Positions 17,124 through 26,974 of a stretch of DNA of 64,000 nucleotides are shown piece after piece. The translations under genes were made by a program, and so were the position numbers. This stretch comes from Streptomyces sp. HUAS MG91 (GTDB lineage Bacteria; Actinomycetota; Actinomycetes; Streptomycetales; Streptomycetaceae), in the NCBI RefSeq assembly GCF_040529335.1, contig NZ_CP159534.1, forward strand, positions 4,526,001 through 4,590,000, written 5' to 3'. Each line of letters starts with the position of its first letter. Positions within the stretch are counted from its first letter, which is position 1. The notes under the pieces are model-generated. The model was given only the letters and a program-made list of their open reading frames with translations, made no database searches and was not told where the DNA came from.

Positions 17124-17153
17124 AAGGCCCGCCCCCTGGTGGGGGCGGGCCTT
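17124..17153. terminator. Terminator of the pst operon
   Basis: AAGGCCCGCCCCC-TGGT-GGGGGCGGGCCTT is a perfect 13-bp stem with a tetraloop. It lies 58 bases beyond the pstB stop in the direction of pst transcription. Confidence 0.85.
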
Positions 17154-17211
17154 CTCTCTGTCCTCGTGGCGGCACCGCCATGCAGCGCCACGAGGGGATC
17201 GGGGTGGGGGT

Positions 17212-17988
17212 TTAGCCGAAGCGGCCCGAGATGTAGTCCTCGGTGGCCTGGACGGAGGGGTTGGAGAAGATGCGTTCCGTCTCGTCGATCTCTATGAGCT
17301 TGCCGGGCTGGCCGACCGCCGCGAGGTTGAAGAACGCGGTGCGGTCCGAGACGCGGGCCGCCTGCTGCATGTTGTGCGTCACGATGACGATCGTGAAGCG
17401 CTCCTTCAGCTCGCCGATCAGGTCCTCGATGGCGAGGGTGGAGATCGGGTCGAGGGCCGAGCAGGGCTCGTCCATGAGCAGGACCTGCGGCTCGACCGCG
17501 ATGGCGCGGGCGATGCACAGGCGCTGCTGCTGGCCGCCGGAGAGGCCGGAGCCGGGCTTGTTCAGGCGGTCCTTGACCTCGTTCCAGAGGTTGGCGCCCT
17601 TCAGCGACTTCTCGACGACGTCGGAGAGCTCCGACTTCTTGTACGTGCCGTTGAGCTTCAGGCCCGCCGCCACGTTGTCGAAGATCGACATGGTGGGGAA
17701 GGGGTTGGGGCGCTGGAAGACCATGCCGACCGTACGGCGCACGGCGACCGGGTCGACCGCGGAGGCGTACAGGTCCTCGTCGTCCAGCAGGACCTTGCCC
17801 TCGACGCGGCCGCCGGGGGTGACCTCGTGCATCCGGTTGAGGGTGCGCAGGAACGTCGACTTGCCGCAGCCGGAGGGGCCGATGAAGGCCGTCACAGAGC
17901 GGGGCTCGACGGTCATGGAGATGTCTTCGATCGCCTTGTGGGATCCGTAGTAGGCGGTCAGACCGCTTACGTCGATTCGCTTGGCCAT
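17212..17988 (-). CDS. pstB: Phosphate ABC transporter ATP-binding protein PstB
   Basis: 258 residues from ATG 17988, the normal PstB length. All ABC motifs are present: Walker [10 protein letters not shown] (about 36-44), the signature [14 protein letters not shown], Walker [15 protein letters not shown], and the switch His in [21 protein letters not shown] in the Q-loop region is typical of PstB. It drives high-affinity phosphate uptake with PstA and PstC and is the last gene of the operon, 47 bases after pstA. Confidence 0.97.
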   Translation of the reverse strand: MAKRIDVSGLTAYYGSHKAIEDISMTVEPRSVTAFIGPSGCGKSTFLRTLNRMHEVTPGGRVEGKVLLDDEDLYASAVDPVAVRRTVGMVFQRPNPFPTMSIFDNVAAGLKLNGTYKKSELSDVVEKSLKGANLWNEVKDRLNKPGSGLSGGQQQRLCIARAIAVEPQVLLMDEPCSALDPISTLAIEDLIGELKERFTIVIVTHNMQQAARVSDRTAFFNLAAVGQPGKLIEIDETERIFSNPSVQATEDYISGRFG

Positions 17989-18035
17989 GGGATTACTTCG
18001 CTTCCGAGAGATTCGAGTCGCTGAATACAGCCGCG

Positions 18036-19100
18036 TCAGCGGCCCGTCTTCGGGGCCTTCCAGCGGGCGATGCCGCGGGCCACGAGGTTGAGGATCATGA
18101 TGAAGGCGATCAGCACCAGGGCCGCGGCCCAGGCACGGTCGTACGCGGCCTGGCTGCCGCCGCTCTTGGCGTACTGGTCGTAGATGTAGAGCGGCAGGGA
18201 CGCCTGCGGTCCGTCGAAGGGGTTCGAGTTGATCAGCGGGTTGCCGAACACCAGGAGGAGGACCGGGGCGGTCTCGCCCGCGATACGGGCGACGGCCAGC
18301 ATGACGCCGGTGGTGATGCCGCCGATCGACGTCGGCAGGACGACCTTGAGGATCGTGCGCCACTTCGGCACGCCGAGGGCGAGGGAGGCCTCGCGCAGCT
18401 CGTTCGGGACCAGCTTGAGCATCTCTTCGGTGGAGCGGACCACGACCGGGATCATCAGGATGGACAGGGCCATCGAGCCGGCGAAGCCGGAGTAGCCGAA
18501 GCCGAGGATGAGGATCCAGAAGGACAGGATGAACAGGCCCGCCACGATGGAGGGGATGCCCGTCATGACGTCCACGAAGAACGTGACGGCCTTCGCCAGC
18601 TTGCCGCGGCCGTACTCGACCAGGTAGATCGCCGTCAGCAGGCCGATCGGGACCGAGATCAGGGTGGCGAGGCCGACCTGCTCCAGGGTGCCGAGGATGG
18701 CGTGGTAGATGCCGCCGCCGGGCTGGTAGCTGGTGACGAAGCCCATCGAGTGGGTCAGGAAGTACGGGTCGAGCACCTTCACGCCGCGCTTGACCGTCTC
18801 GTAGACGAGCGAGGCGAGCGGGATCACGGCCAGGATGAAGGAGACCCAGACGATGCTGGTCGCGACCCGGTCCTTGGCCTGGCGCCGGCCCTCGACCTTC
18901 GTGGCGATGGCGTAGGTGCCGAGGACGAAGACCAGGGCGGCGAGCAGGCCCCACTGGACGTGGCTGGAGAGTCCGGCGCCGAGTCCGATCGCGCAGCCGA
19001 CGGCGATCGAGCCGACGGCGGCGACCCAGGGGAACCACTTGGGCAGGCGGGCGGCGCTGAGCGAGCCGGGGCGCTTCACAAGAGGGGTGGTGGTGCTCAT
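18036..19100 (-). CDS. pstA: Phosphate ABC transporter permease PstA
   Basis: 354 residues from ATG 19100, whose first bases overlap the pstC stop (ATGA). It has two extra N-terminal helices ([20 protein letters not shown] and [15 protein letters not shown]) before the core permease of six helices, which is longer than the roughly 300-residue E. coli PstA. The EAA-type loop reads [28 protein letters not shown]. It forms the membrane channel with PstC. Confidence 0.95.
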   Translation of the reverse strand: MSTTTPLVKRPGSLSAARLPKWFPWVAAVGSIAVGCAIGLGAGLSSHVQWGLLAALVFVLGTYAIATKVEGRRQAKDRVATSIVWVSFILAVIPLASLVYETVKRGVKVLDPYFLTHSMGFVTSYQPGGGIYHAILGTLEQVGLATLISVPIGLLTAIYLVEYGRGKLAKAVTFFVDVMTGIPSIVAGLFILSFWILILGFGYSGFAGSMALSILMIPVVVRSTEEMLKLVPNELREASLALGVPKWRTILKVVLPTSIGGITTGVMLAVARIAGETAPVLLLVFGNPLINSNPFDGPQASLPLYIYDQYAKSGGSQAAYDRAWAAALVLIAFIMILNLVARGIARWKAPKTGR

Positions 19101-20104
19101 GCGTTGGCCCCCGAGTACTCCTTGCGGCGGGCGATGATCATGCGGGCCGCGCCGTTCACGATCAGCGTGATGACGAAGAGGACGAGGCCGGAGGCGATGA
19201 GGGCGTCGCGGCCCTGGTCGTTGGCCTCGGCGAACTTCGCGGCGATGTTCTGCGCGAAGGTGCCGCCGCCCGGGTCGAGCAGGCTGGCGTGGATCAGGAA
19301 GTCGGGGGAGAGGACCGTGGCGACGGCCATCGTCTCGCCGAGCGCGCGGCCGAGGCCGAGCATCGAGGCCGAGATCACGCCGGAGCGGCCGAAGGGGATC
19401 ACCGACATGCGGATGACCTCCCAGCGGGTGGCGCCGAGCGCGAGGGCCGCCTCCTGGTGCATCAGGGGGGCCTGCTTGAAGACCTCGCGGGAGACGTTCG
19501 TGATGATCGGCAGGATCATGATCGCCAGCAGGATGCCGACGGTGAGCAAGGTGCGCGGCGCGCCGCCCTCCCAGGCGAAGATGCCGGTCCAGCCGAAGTA
19601 GTCGTCGAGCCAGCCGAACAGGCCCTCCATGTGCGGCACCAGGAAGAGGGCGCCCCACAGGCCGTAGACGATCGAGGGCACGGCGGCCAGCAGGTCGATC
19701 ACGTAGGCGATGGCGCCGCTCAGCCGCTTCGGCGCGTAGTGCGTCAGGAAGAGCGCGATGCCGACGGCGACCGGGACCGCGATCAGCATGGCGACGATCG
19801 AGGTGACGATCGTGCCGAAGGCGAGGACGGCTATGCCGAAGACGGGCGGCTCGGCCGTCGCGTTCCACTCGAAGGTGGTGAGGAAGTTGCCGTTGTTGTC
19901 GGGGAGGACGAGAGCGGCACGGTAGGTCAGGAAGACCGCGATCGCGGCCATGACGACCAGGAGCAGGATGCCCGCGCCGCGGGAGAGACCGAGGAAGACG
20001 CGGTCTCCGGGGCGGGTGGCGCCGCGGGCGGCGCGCTTGGCCTGGCCGGTGGTGGGGCGGTCGGCGGGCGCTGGTGGCGCCGGTGGTTGCGTGGTGATGT
20101 CCAT
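19097..20104 (-). CDS. pstC: Phosphate ABC transporter permease PstC
   Basis: 335 residues from ATG 20104 (GGAGAT just upstream). A Pro/Thr-rich cytoplasmic start precedes six membrane helices. The periplasmic loop [18 protein letters not shown] and the EAA loop [27 protein letters not shown] mark it as PstC. Its stop overlaps the pstA start. It is separated from pstS by a hairpin-bearing gap of about 120 bases, which would let pstS be made in excess. Confidence 0.95.
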   Translation of the reverse strand: MDITTQPPAPPAPADRPTTGQAKRAARGATRPGDRVFLGLSRGAGILLLVVMAAIAVFLTYRAALVLPDNNGNFLTTFEWNATAEPPVFGIAVLAFGTIVTSIVAMLIAVPVAVGIALFLTHYAPKRLSGAIAYVIDLLAAVPSIVYGLWGALFLVPHMEGLFGWLDDYFGWTGIFAWEGGAPRTLLTVGILLAIMILPIITNVSREVFKQAPLMHQEAALALGATRWEVIRMSVIPFGRSGVISASMLGLGRALGETMAVATVLSPDFLIHASLLDPGGGTFAQNIAAKFAEANDQGRDALIASGLVLFVITLIVNGAARMIIARRKEYSGANA

Positions 20105-20176
20105 GGGATCTCCGGTCTGCGAAGTCCCGTATCCGGCAGGGGAGTTACGGAGCTTCTGGCGGCGGTGCACCGGACG

Positions 20177-20217
20177 GTGCGGGCCGCCCCGGCTCAGGGG
20201 AGCAGGGCGGCCCGCAC
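20177..20217 (-). terminator. Attenuating hairpin between pstS and pstC
   Basis: GTGCGGGCCGCCC (20177-20189) pairs perfectly with GGGCGGCCCGCAC (20205-20217) around a 15-base loop, six bases beyond the pstS stop. There is no T-run. It probably reduces read-through into pstCAB and protects the pstS message 3' end, matching the need for more binding protein than permease. Confidence 0.7.
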
Positions 20218-20222
20218 GTGGG

Positions 20223-21356
20223 TCAGCTGATGCTGGCGACGGTCTCGCGGACCTTCGCGTTGATCTCGGCCGGGATCGGGGCGTAGCCCAGGTCCGACAG
20301 GGCGCCCTGGCCCTCCTCGCTGGCCATGTAGGTCAGGAAGGACTTGGTGGCGGCGAGGGTGTCCGACTTATTGCCCTTGTCGCAGACGATCTCGTAGGTG
20401 ACGAGGGTGATCGGGTAGGCGCCGTCGGCCTTGGTGGCGTAGTTCAGCTCCAGGGCGAGGTCCTTGCCCGTGCCCACGACCTTGGCGTCGGCGATCGCCT
20501 TGGAGGCGTTCTCCGTGGTGGCCTTGACCGGGGCGGAGGCGCCGGTGTCGATGTCGACCGTCTTCAGGCCGTCCTTGGCGTAGGACAGCTCGACGTAGGT
20601 GATCGAGCCGGAGGTCTGCTTGACCTGCTGGGCGAGGCCGGAGGAGCCCTGCGCGGACTGGCCGCCCTTGGCCTGCCAGGCCTTGCCGCCCTCGTACTTC
20701 CAGTCGCTCGCGGCCGTGGCCTTGAGGTACTTGGTGAAGTTGTCCGTGGTGCCGGACTCGTCCGAGCGGTGGAACGCCTGGATCTTGGTGGCGGGGAGCT
20801 TCGCGTCGGGGTTCAGCTTCTTGATCGCCGCGTCGTTCCACTTGGTGATCTTCGAGTCGAAGATCTTGGCGAGCGTCGGGCCGTCCAGGACGAGGTTGTC
20901 GACGCCGTCCAGGTTGTACGCGACGGCGATCGGGCCGCCGACCATCGGCAGGTCGATGCCCTGGCCGCCGGAGCAGACCTTCTTGGAGGCGGCGACCTCT
21001 TCCGGCTTGAGCGCGGAGTCGGAGCCGGCGAAGGCGACCTGGCCCTGGTTGAAGGCGGTCACACCGGCGCCGGAACCCTCGGGCTTGTAGTTGATCTGCA
21101 CGCCCGAGCAGGCCTGCGAGAACGTCTGGCGCCACGCGTCGATCGCGTTCGCCTGCGCCGACGAGCCGTTGCCGAGGAGCTGGCCCTTGGCGTCCTTGCA
21201 CTCGATGTTGTTCTTGGCGTTGGAGGACGAGCTGGCGCTGCTGCCGCCGCCGGTGTTCGTGTCGTCCGAGCCGCACGCCGTGAGGGCCAGGGCGCCGGAG
21301 ACGGCGAGAGCGCCGAGGGAGAGGGCGCGGAGCCGGTTCTTGCGCTGAAGCTTCAC
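20223..21356 (-). CDS. pstS: Phosphate-binding lipoprotein PstS
   Basis: 377 residues from GTG 21356 (GGAAGGAAC upstream). The signal peptide ends at a lipobox ALALTAC (Cys about 28), followed by a Ser/Asn-rich tether. The binding domain has the PstS signatures GNGSSAQANAI, AFAGSDSALKPEE, and HRSDESGTTDNFTKYL, whose Ser/Thr/Arg/Asp residues bind phosphate. It captures phosphate outside the membrane for PstCAB. Clear PhoP sites lie upstream (21517-21538), so strong induction at low phosphate is expected. Confidence 0.97.
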   Translation of the reverse strand: MKLQRKNRLRALSLGALAVSGALALTACGSDDTNTGGGSSASSSSNAKNNIECKDAKGQLLGNGSSAQANAIDAWRQTFSQACSGVQINYKPEGSGAGVTAFNQGQVAFAGSDSALKPEEVAASKKVCSGGQGIDLPMVGGPIAVAYNLDGVDNLVLDGPTLAKIFDSKITKWNDAAIKKLNPDAKLPATKIQAFHRSDESGTTDNFTKYLKATAASDWKYEGGKAWQAKGGQSAQGSSGLAQQVKQTSGSITYVELSYAKDGLKTVDIDTGASAPVKATTENASKAIADAKVVGTGKDLALELNYATKADGAYPITLVTYEIVCDKGNKSDTLAATKSFLTYMASEEGQGALSDLGYAPIPAEINAKVRETVASIS

Positions 21357-21516
21357 CTTCGGATGTTCCTTCCAGGAGCCGCCGGCCGGGGTGTCTGGCA
21401 CTGCGGCGGCGTGCGAAAGTCTGCGGAATTTCAGTCGAGCGGTGAGGTGCTTCCCGTTGCCGGGGCCGCACCGCGTAAGGCCGAAATTAAGCAGATCAGG
21501 TGAAGTGACCGATGGC

Positions 21517-21538
21517 CGTGAGTGAACGGAGGGTGAAC
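21517..21538 (-). promoter_or_regulatory. PHO box (PhoP direct repeats) of pstS
   Basis: On the - strand two adjacent 11-base units, GTTCACCCTCC (21538-21528) and GTTCACTCACG (21527-21517), match the Streptomyces PhoP direct-repeat consensus GTTCACC. A weaker unit, CTTCACCTGAT (21505-21495), continues the spacing. The site is about 160 bases before the pstS start. The match is seen; PhoP binding is from knowledge of the S. coelicolor pst promoter. Confidence 0.85.
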
Positions 21539-21586
21539 CTAAGCAGGCGGTGTGGTTAGGTCACGGAAGGGTGACGGCGCGTGACG

Positions 21587-22024
21587 TCACGTCATGTGCA
21601 GCGCGTCGAGGAGTGCGTCGACGAGGGTGCGGTCGCGGGGCTGGGTGAGGCGGTTGCGGGCCGCGACGGGCGGGAGCCAGAGGATGCGGTCGACCTCGCG
21701 GTTGGGCAGGAAGGCGCCCGAGGTGGCCTCCGCCGCCCAGTAGCTGACCTTCTTGGGCCGGCCGTTGACCGTGTAGCGCATCGTGGGCAGGGCGGCGCCC
21801 GGCGCGCAGTCGTGGCCGGTCTCCTCGCGCACCTCGCGCAGCGCGCCGGCCAGCGGGGCCTCGCCCCGCTTGAGCTTGCCCTTGGGGTGCGACCAGTCCC
21901 CGTACTTCGGCCGGTGGACGAGGCAGATCTCCAGGCCGTCGTCGAGGAGGGCGCGGCGCCACAGGACGCAGCCCGCTGCCAGCACGGTGTCGGTGTCGTC
22001 GTCGGGGCACTGGGGCACGGTCAT
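21587..22024 (-). CDS. NUDIX (MutT-like) hydrolase
   Basis: 145 residues from ATG 22024. The NUDIX box is intact: GKLKRGEAPLAGALREVREETG, that is G-x5-E-x7-R-E-x2-E-E-x-G at about 52-74. The fold starts VLAAGCVLWRR and contains LVHRPKYGDWSHPKG, which resembles the family acting on dinucleoside polyphosphates or 8-oxo-dGTP. It overlaps the CHAD gene by four bases (ATGA), so the two are coupled. Its position beside CHAD and ppk suggests a polyphosphate or nucleotide-phosphate role rather than pure mutation avoidance. Confidence 0.88.
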   Translation of the reverse strand: MTVPQCPDDDTDTVLAAGCVLWRRALLDDGLEICLVHRPKYGDWSHPKGKLKRGEAPLAGALREVREETGHDCAPGAALPTMRYTVNGRPKKVSYWAAEATSGAFLPNREVDRILWLPPVAARNRLTQPRDRTLVDALLDALHMT

Positions 22025-23085
22025 GGGGTTCCCACCCTCTCTCGCTGCCACGCTTTTCCGAACGCGTTCCTTGCGGCCTCCACCTGGTGGCGCTGGTCGG
22101 CGTGGAGCACGCCGAGGGCGTACGCCGTCGCGGGGGCGATGCGCGGGGTGCGCGCCGCGTGCGCTGCCGCGGCCGCGGCCTCCGCGGCGTCGCGGTGCGT
22201 GTTCAGGGCGTGCGCCGCCGCGGTCAGTCGTACGGGCGCCGGGTCCGCGCCGGGCAGTACCTCCTGGGCGTAGCGGTGCAGGCGCAGCAGGAGCCGTACG
22301 TGGTGCCAGGGCGCGTCCGCGTCCGGGTTGTACGGGGTGGGGAGCCGGCCGCCCGTGTGGTGCAGGGCGTTCACCGCCTCGGCGAGGCGGGACTCGGCCT
22401 CCCCGGCCAGCTTGGGCAGCGCGACACCGCCGGCGGCCAGCGGCACCTCGCTGGCCAGCACGGCGACCCGGTCCGCGACCGCGTGGAAGCGGGGGCTGCC
22501 CAGGGACTGCAGGGCGGCGCTGTGGGCGCGCGTTCTCGCGAGGGTGAGCTGGCGGTCGAGCAGGGCCGCCGCCTTGGCCGCGCCGAGGGCCAGGGTGGTG
22601 GCGGAGGCGGGGGCGGTGGCCGCCTGCTGGGGCAGGGCGCCGCCGCCCGTGGTGCCGGAGGCGGCCGACGTCAGCCGGTGCAGGGCGTCGGTCAGCCGGA
22701 GCAGCCGGTCCGCGCAGGCGTGCTCCTGCGCCAGCGTGCCGGACAGCCACGCCAGTTCGGGGCGCAGCTCGTCCGACCACTCCGCGTCGAGGAGCGGGCG
22801 GAAGGTGTGCAGGGTGCCGCTGATCCGGCGGGCGGCGCGGCGCAGGGTGCGGGCCGCGTCGGCCGCGGTGCCGCCCGCCGCGCCGCTCTCGCCGTGCCGG
22901 CGCAGCGAGCGCAGGAACTCGGTCGCCTGCCCCTGGAGGTAGGCCCCGAGGATGTCGCCGTCCTCCGGTCCGGCGGGTGCCGCTGTGCGCGGGCCGTCGG
23001 CCGGTCCGCGGTGCGGGCCGGGCTGCGGTCCGGGGTGCGGGCCGGTTCCCGACGGCTCGCCGGACTCAAGGTGTTGCTGTGCCAC
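22021..23085 (-). CDS. CHAD domain protein (polyphosphate-associated)
   Basis: 354 residues from GTG 23085. After a Pro/Gly-rich start (to about 50), a helical CHAD domain fills the rest: two four-helix halves rich in conserved His and Arg ([42 protein letters not shown] near 85-125, and [19 protein letters not shown] near 275). CHAD domains bind polyphosphate through these basic residues. It overlaps ppk by 20 bases at its start and mutT by four at its end, a tight operon of polyphosphate genes. Confidence 0.85.
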   Translation of the reverse strand: MAQQHLESGEPSGTGPHPGPQPGPHRGPADGPRTAAPAGPEDGDILGAYLQGQATEFLRSLRRHGESGAAGGTAADAARTLRRAARRISGTLHTFRPLLDAEWSDELRPELAWLSGTLAQEHACADRLLRLTDALHRLTSAASGTTGGGALPQQAATAPASATTLALGAAKAAALLDRQLTLARTRAHSAALQSLGSPRFHAVADRVAVLASEVPLAAGGVALPKLAGEAESRLAEAVNALHHTGGRLPTPYNPDADAPWHHVRLLLRLHRYAQEVLPGADPAPVRLTAAAHALNTHRDAAEAAAAAAHAARTPRIAPATAYALGVLHADQRHQVEAARNAFGKAWQRERVGTP

Positions 23086-25381
23086 GCCGGCGCCTCCGGG
23101 CGTCTATGAGCATCTCCTGTACGTTCCGCAGGGGGCGTCCGGCCGGGTCCGACGGATCGGTCGCGTGCCGGGTCCAGTTGCCGTCCGGGCCCAGGTGCCA
23201 GGAGGCGGTGGAGTCGGACATCCCCGTTTCGAGCAGCCGGTTGAGGGCGGCGCGGTGGGCCGGGTCCTCGACGCGGACCAGGGCCTCGATGCGGCGGTCG
23301 AGGTTGCGGTGCATCATGTCGGCGCTGCCTATCCACACCTCGGGCTCGCCGGCGTTGCCGAAGGCGAAGACCCGGGAGTGCTCCAGGAAGCGGCCGAGTA
23401 CCGAGCGGACCCGGATGTTCTCCGACAGGCCGGTGACGCCGGGGCGCACGGCACAGATGCCGCGCACCCACACGTCGACCGGGACGCCTGCCTGCGACGC
23501 CCGGTACAGGGCGTCGATGATCGCCTCGTCGACCATCGAGTTGACCTTGATGCGGACGTACGCCGGGCGGCCCGCACGGTGGTGCTGGACCTCCTTCTCG
23601 ATCCGCGTGATCAGCCCCGTGCGCAGGGACTTGGGGGCGACGAGGAGGCGGCGGTAGGTCTCGCGGCGCGAGTAGCCGGAGAGGCGGTTGAAGAGGTCGG
23701 AGAGGTCGGCCCCGACCTCCTGGTTCGCGGTGAGCAGCCCCAGGTCCTCGTAGAGGCGGGCGGTCTTGGGGTGGTAGTTGCCGGTGCCGACGTGGCTGTA
23801 GCGGACGAGCGACTCGCCCTCCTGGCGGACCACGAGGGAGAGCTTGCAGTGCGTCTTGAGGCCCACCAGGCCGTAGACGACGTGGCAGCCCGCCTCCTCC
23901 AGCTTCCGCGCCCACTTGATGTTGGCCTGCTCGTCGAAGCGCGCCTTGATCTCGACCAGGACGAGGACCTGCTTGCCCGCCTCCGCGGCCTCTATCAGCG
24001 CGTCGACGATCGGGGAGTCGCCCGAGGTCCGGTACAGCGTCTGCTTGATGGCCAGCACGTCCGGGTCGGCGGCGGCCTGCTCCAGGAACGCCTGGACGGA
24101 GGTGGAGAACGAGTCGTACGGGTGGTGGAGCAGCACGTCATGACTGCGCAGGGCCGCGAAGATGTCGGGCGCCGACGCCGACTCCACCTCGGCGAGGTCG
24201 CGGTGCGTCCCCGCGACGAACTTCGGGTACTTCAGCTCGGGGCGGTCGATCCCCGCGATGGAGAACAGGCCCGTGAGATCGAGCGGGCCGGGCAGCGGAT
24301 AGACCTCCGCCTCGCTGACCTTCAGCTCGCGGACGAGGAGGCTGAGCACCTCCGAGTCGATCGTCTCCTCGACCTCCAGGCGCACCGGCGGGCCGAAGCG
24401 GCGCCGCATGAGCTCCTTCTCCAGCGCCTTCAGGAGGTTCTCTGCGTCGTCCTCCTCGACCTCCAGGTCCTCGTTCCGCGTGACGCGGAACATGTGGTGC
24501 TCCTCGATCGTCATGCCGGGGAACAGCTCGCCCAAGTGCCGGGGCGCGGAGATCACGTCCTCGATGGGGACGTAGCGCTGCGGGGACGCCTCAAGGAAGC
24601 GGGAGAGCAGCGGCGGGACCTTGACGCGGGCGAAGTGGCGGTGGCCGGAGACCGGGTTGCTGACCACGACCGCGAGGTTCAGGGACAGGCCCGAGATGTA
24701 CGGGAAGGGGTGCGCCGGGTCCACCGCGAGGGGGGTCAGCACCGGGAAGATCTGCTGCATGAACAGCGTGTAGAGCCGGGACTGCTCCTTGTCGGTCAGC
24801 TCGTTCCAGCGCACGACGTGGATGCCCTCGTCGGCCAGGGCCGGGGCGACCTCGTCCTGGTAGCAGGCGGCGTGCCGGGCCATGAGTTCCCGGGACCTGT
24901 TCCAGATCAGTTCGAGCACTTCACGGGGTTGCAGCCCGGAGGCCGAACGGGTGGCGACGCCGGTCGCGATGCGGCGCTTGAGGCCGGCCACGCGGACCAT
25001 GAAGAACTCGTCCAGGTTCGAGGCGAAGATCGCCAGGAAGTTCGCCCGCTCCAGGAGGGGCGTGGTCGGGTCCTCCGCCAGTTCCAGGACCCGCTCGTTG
25101 AACGCCAGCCAGCTGCGCTCCCGGTCCAGGAAGCGGCCCTGGGGCAGCTCCGCGCCGTCCTGGCTCGCGTAGTCCTCCTCGTAGTCGTCCGGGTCCGCGT
25201 CGATGTCCGCGACGATGCCGGCCAGCTTCGCGGCGGACCGTTCGTAGTCGCCGCTGGCCACCGGGTGCGGGCGGTGCGCTGCTAGGGAGCCCACGGAGGG
25301 CTGCGGGTGCGATGCCGAGGGGGCCGGGGAGGGCTCGGACTCGGCTGCGGACTGGTCCTGGGCGGCGTTCGGCTGGCTCAT
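23066..25381 (-). CDS. ppk: Polyphosphate kinase PPK1
   Basis: 771 residues from ATG 25381 (GGAAG upstream); an in-frame ATG at 25528 would add 49 Pro-rich residues and has a poor ribosome site. All PPK1 regions are present: the N-terminal [40 protein letters not shown], the catalytic His in [22 protein letters not shown], and the second conserved His in [11 protein letters not shown]. It makes polyphosphate from ATP reversibly. An acidic, probably disordered N-terminus (about 90 residues) is typical of actinobacterial PPK1. It heads the ppk-CHAD-mutT operon. Confidence 0.97.
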   Translation of the reverse strand: MSQPNAAQDQSAAESEPSPAPSASHPQPSVGSLAAHRPHPVASGDYERSAAKLAGIVADIDADPDDYEEDYASQDGAELPQGRFLDRERSWLAFNERVLELAEDPTTPLLERANFLAIFASNLDEFFMVRVAGLKRRIATGVATRSASGLQPREVLELIWNRSRELMARHAACYQDEVAPALADEGIHVVRWNELTDKEQSRLYTLFMQQIFPVLTPLAVDPAHPFPYISGLSLNLAVVVSNPVSGHRHFARVKVPPLLSRFLEASPQRYVPIEDVISAPRHLGELFPGMTIEEHHMFRVTRNEDLEVEEDDAENLLKALEKELMRRRFGPPVRLEVEETIDSEVLSLLVRELKVSEAEVYPLPGPLDLTGLFSIAGIDRPELKYPKFVAGTHRDLAEVESASAPDIFAALRSHDVLLHHPYDSFSTSVQAFLEQAAADPDVLAIKQTLYRTSGDSPIVDALIEAAEAGKQVLVLVEIKARFDEQANIKWARKLEEAGCHVVYGLVGLKTHCKLSLVVRQEGESLVRYSHVGTGNYHPKTARLYEDLGLLTANQEVGADLSDLFNRLSGYSRRETYRRLLVAPKSLRTGLITRIEKEVQHHRAGRPAYVRIKVNSMVDEAIIDALYRASQAGVPVDVWVRGICAVRPGVTGLSENIRVRSVLGRFLEHSRVFAFGNAGEPEVWIGSADMMHRNLDRRIEALVRVEDPAHRAALNRLLETGMSDSTASWHLGPDGNWTRHATDPSDPAGRPLRNVQEMLIDARRRRRGTATP

Positions 25382-25845
25382 GGGCCCATTCTTCCGCGCG
25401 GAGACGGTCTCGGGCGCGCCGGGAAGGTCGCTGAGCGCGGGGGCCAGGCGGAGCCTGCCGGGGGTGGGCGCTTGCGGGGTGGGGGGTTCCGGCGGGGTCG
25501 AGGGGGTGTCGGGCGCGGGGGGCTGCATTCCGTGAGGGTCGCAACCGTGTCTGAATCACTGGTTACGGCGATATGACGTGCGGGATATGGGCGGGCGGCT
25601 CCCCGGCGTCTACGGGGGGTCGGGGGGTGTCTTTGCGGGGGCGCGGGGGTGGGGCGGGGTCGTGGCGCGGGCTGAGTGGGGCTGCGGCGGGGCTGTGGTG
25701 CGGGGTTGGCGGGGTCGTGGCGCGGGTCCGATGGGCGCTTGCCCCGCGCTGGGGGGGCCGCCTTGCCCACCCTGCCGCCCTTGGCGGCAGATTGCCCAAG
25801 ACGGCGGGGGGCGGACTGCCCGAGGCGGCGGGGGCGGCGGGGTGG
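25382..25845. other. G-rich intergenic region upstream of ppk
   Basis: About 460 bases without a supported gene. From 25605 to 25860 the + strand is extremely rich in G-runs of three to seven, enough for several G-quadruplexes. It contains a 19-base direct repeat, GGCGGGGTCGTGGCGCGGG, at 25653-25671 and 25708-25726. It also has a small hairpin TGCCGCC-CTT-GGCGGCA (25774-25790) that may end the ABC permease transcript arriving from the left. The ppk promoter should lie near 25530-25600; I saw no clear PHO box there. Confidence 0.5.
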
Positions 25846-26817
25846 TTATGGGGTGCGGTGGTGGAGGGCTTTGAAGGTCAGGGCCGTTGCCACTGCTGTC
25901 AGGAGCAGGGTTCCGGCCGATTCCGTCAGCTGGAGGGGCCAGTAGTGGGACGGCGGGTGGTAGATCACCGAGAAGTCCTGGAAGCCGCGGACACAGCGCC
26001 CGAGCTCCGCCTTGGTCCCCGCGTCGACGCACGCCAGGTCATTGGCGACGTGCTCGCCGGCCGCGGTGACGGCGTCGCGCCTGAGCACCTGCGAGTCGGC
26101 GGGCGGGACCGGCGGCACCGTGCCGTGGTCGGTGACCGTGGGCCACAGGCTGACGCGGTAGCGCGAGCCCAGCCAGCCGGTCACCAGGAGGGCGGCGATC
26201 CCGGCGACGCCGCCGGTCAGGACCTTGCGGAACAGGACCCCGCCGAGCGCGCCGACGGCGAGCCCCAGCAGGACGCGGGACGGGCCGAGCGGTCCCGTAC
26301 CGAGGAACAGGTACTCGTCGTGCCAAGGGATGAGCGGACCCGGACCGGTCGCCCAGACGAGATGGTTCAGCGTGACCAGGGGAACCATCCCGGCGAGGAA
26401 CCAGGCCGCCGGCACCCCGAGCGTCGTCGCCAGCCAGCGGGCCGGGCTGATGGACTGCACCCAGGCCAACTGCGCTGTCCCGCGCTCCAGTTCGCGCCCC
26501 ACGCAGACCGCTCCCATGAAGAGTGCCGCGATGTACGGGGTCAGATAGAGGAACGCGTTGACCATCCGCAGGAGCTGGTCGTACCGGAACGACGGGCCGC
26601 CGATGAAATCGCAGTCCGAGGGCGCGCATTGGGCCAGCTGCCGGGCGGCCGCGTCCGCTCCCGGCCCGAGCAGCCACAGCAGCAGGCCGCTCGTGGCCAG
26701 GACCGCCGCGAGCCACACCCACAGGGCGATCCGGTGCAGGCGGAGCGACGCCCACACGGGGCCGGTGGGACGCAGGGAGCGCAGGGTGCGCGGGGGTGCC
26801 GGGAGGGTCTGGGTCAT
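25846..26817 (-). CDS. ABC transporter permease, third paralogue
   Basis: 323 residues from ATG 26817. A cytoplasmic N-terminus leads to a helix LHRIALWVWLAAVLATSGLLLWLLGPG, then an extracytoplasmic loop with Cys residues (QCAPSDCDF), further helices, and the shared motif GRELERGTAQLAWVQSISPARWLATTLG. It ends with a loop and a final helix near HPPSHYWPLQLTES. The two other permeases upstream share the same motifs in the same order, so the three arose by duplication. It belongs to the YtrA-regulated ABC operon; the substrate is unknown. Confidence 0.8.
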   Translation of the reverse strand: MTQTLPAPPRTLRSLRPTGPVWASLRLHRIALWVWLAAVLATSGLLLWLLGPGADAAARQLAQCAPSDCDFIGGPSFRYDQLLRMVNAFLYLTPYIAALFMGAVCVGRELERGTAQLAWVQSISPARWLATTLGVPAAWFLAGMVPLVTLNHLVWATGPGPLIPWHDEYLFLGTGPLGPSRVLLGLAVGALGGVLFRKVLTGGVAGIAALLVTGWLGSRYRVSLWPTVTDHGTVPPVPPADSQVLRRDAVTAAGEHVANDLACVDAGTKAELGRCVRGFQDFSVIYHPPSHYWPLQLTESAGTLLLTAVATALTFKALHHRTP

Positions 26818-26869
26818 GAGCCGAATCTCTTCCCGCGGGGCCGCGGCGCGCGGAGTGCCGGGGCGGGCT

Positions 26870-26974
26870 GGGCCGTGCAACTCACGAACGTGCAACTCAC
26901 CGACGCGGAACTCCAGGACACGGAACTCCAGGACACGGAACTCCAGGACACGGAACTCAAGGACGCGGAACTCA
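26870..26974 (-). repeat. 15-base tandem repeat, seven units, between permease genes
   Basis: Seven contiguous 15-base units run from 26974 down to 26870. The central ones read GGAGTTCCGTGTCCT and the outer ones drift (TGAGTTCCGCGTCCT at one end, TGAGTTGCACGGCCC at the other). The first unit begins with the TGA stop of the upstream permease gene. The array separates two genes that elsewhere in this operon overlap by four bases. Each middle unit carries GGAG, a ribosome-site-like sequence. Confidence 0.9.

Noticed and set aside
25525..25600. Possible PHO box upstream of ppk
   Set aside because: I expected GTTCACC repeats from knowledge of Streptomyces ppk regulation but found none convincing in this stretch.
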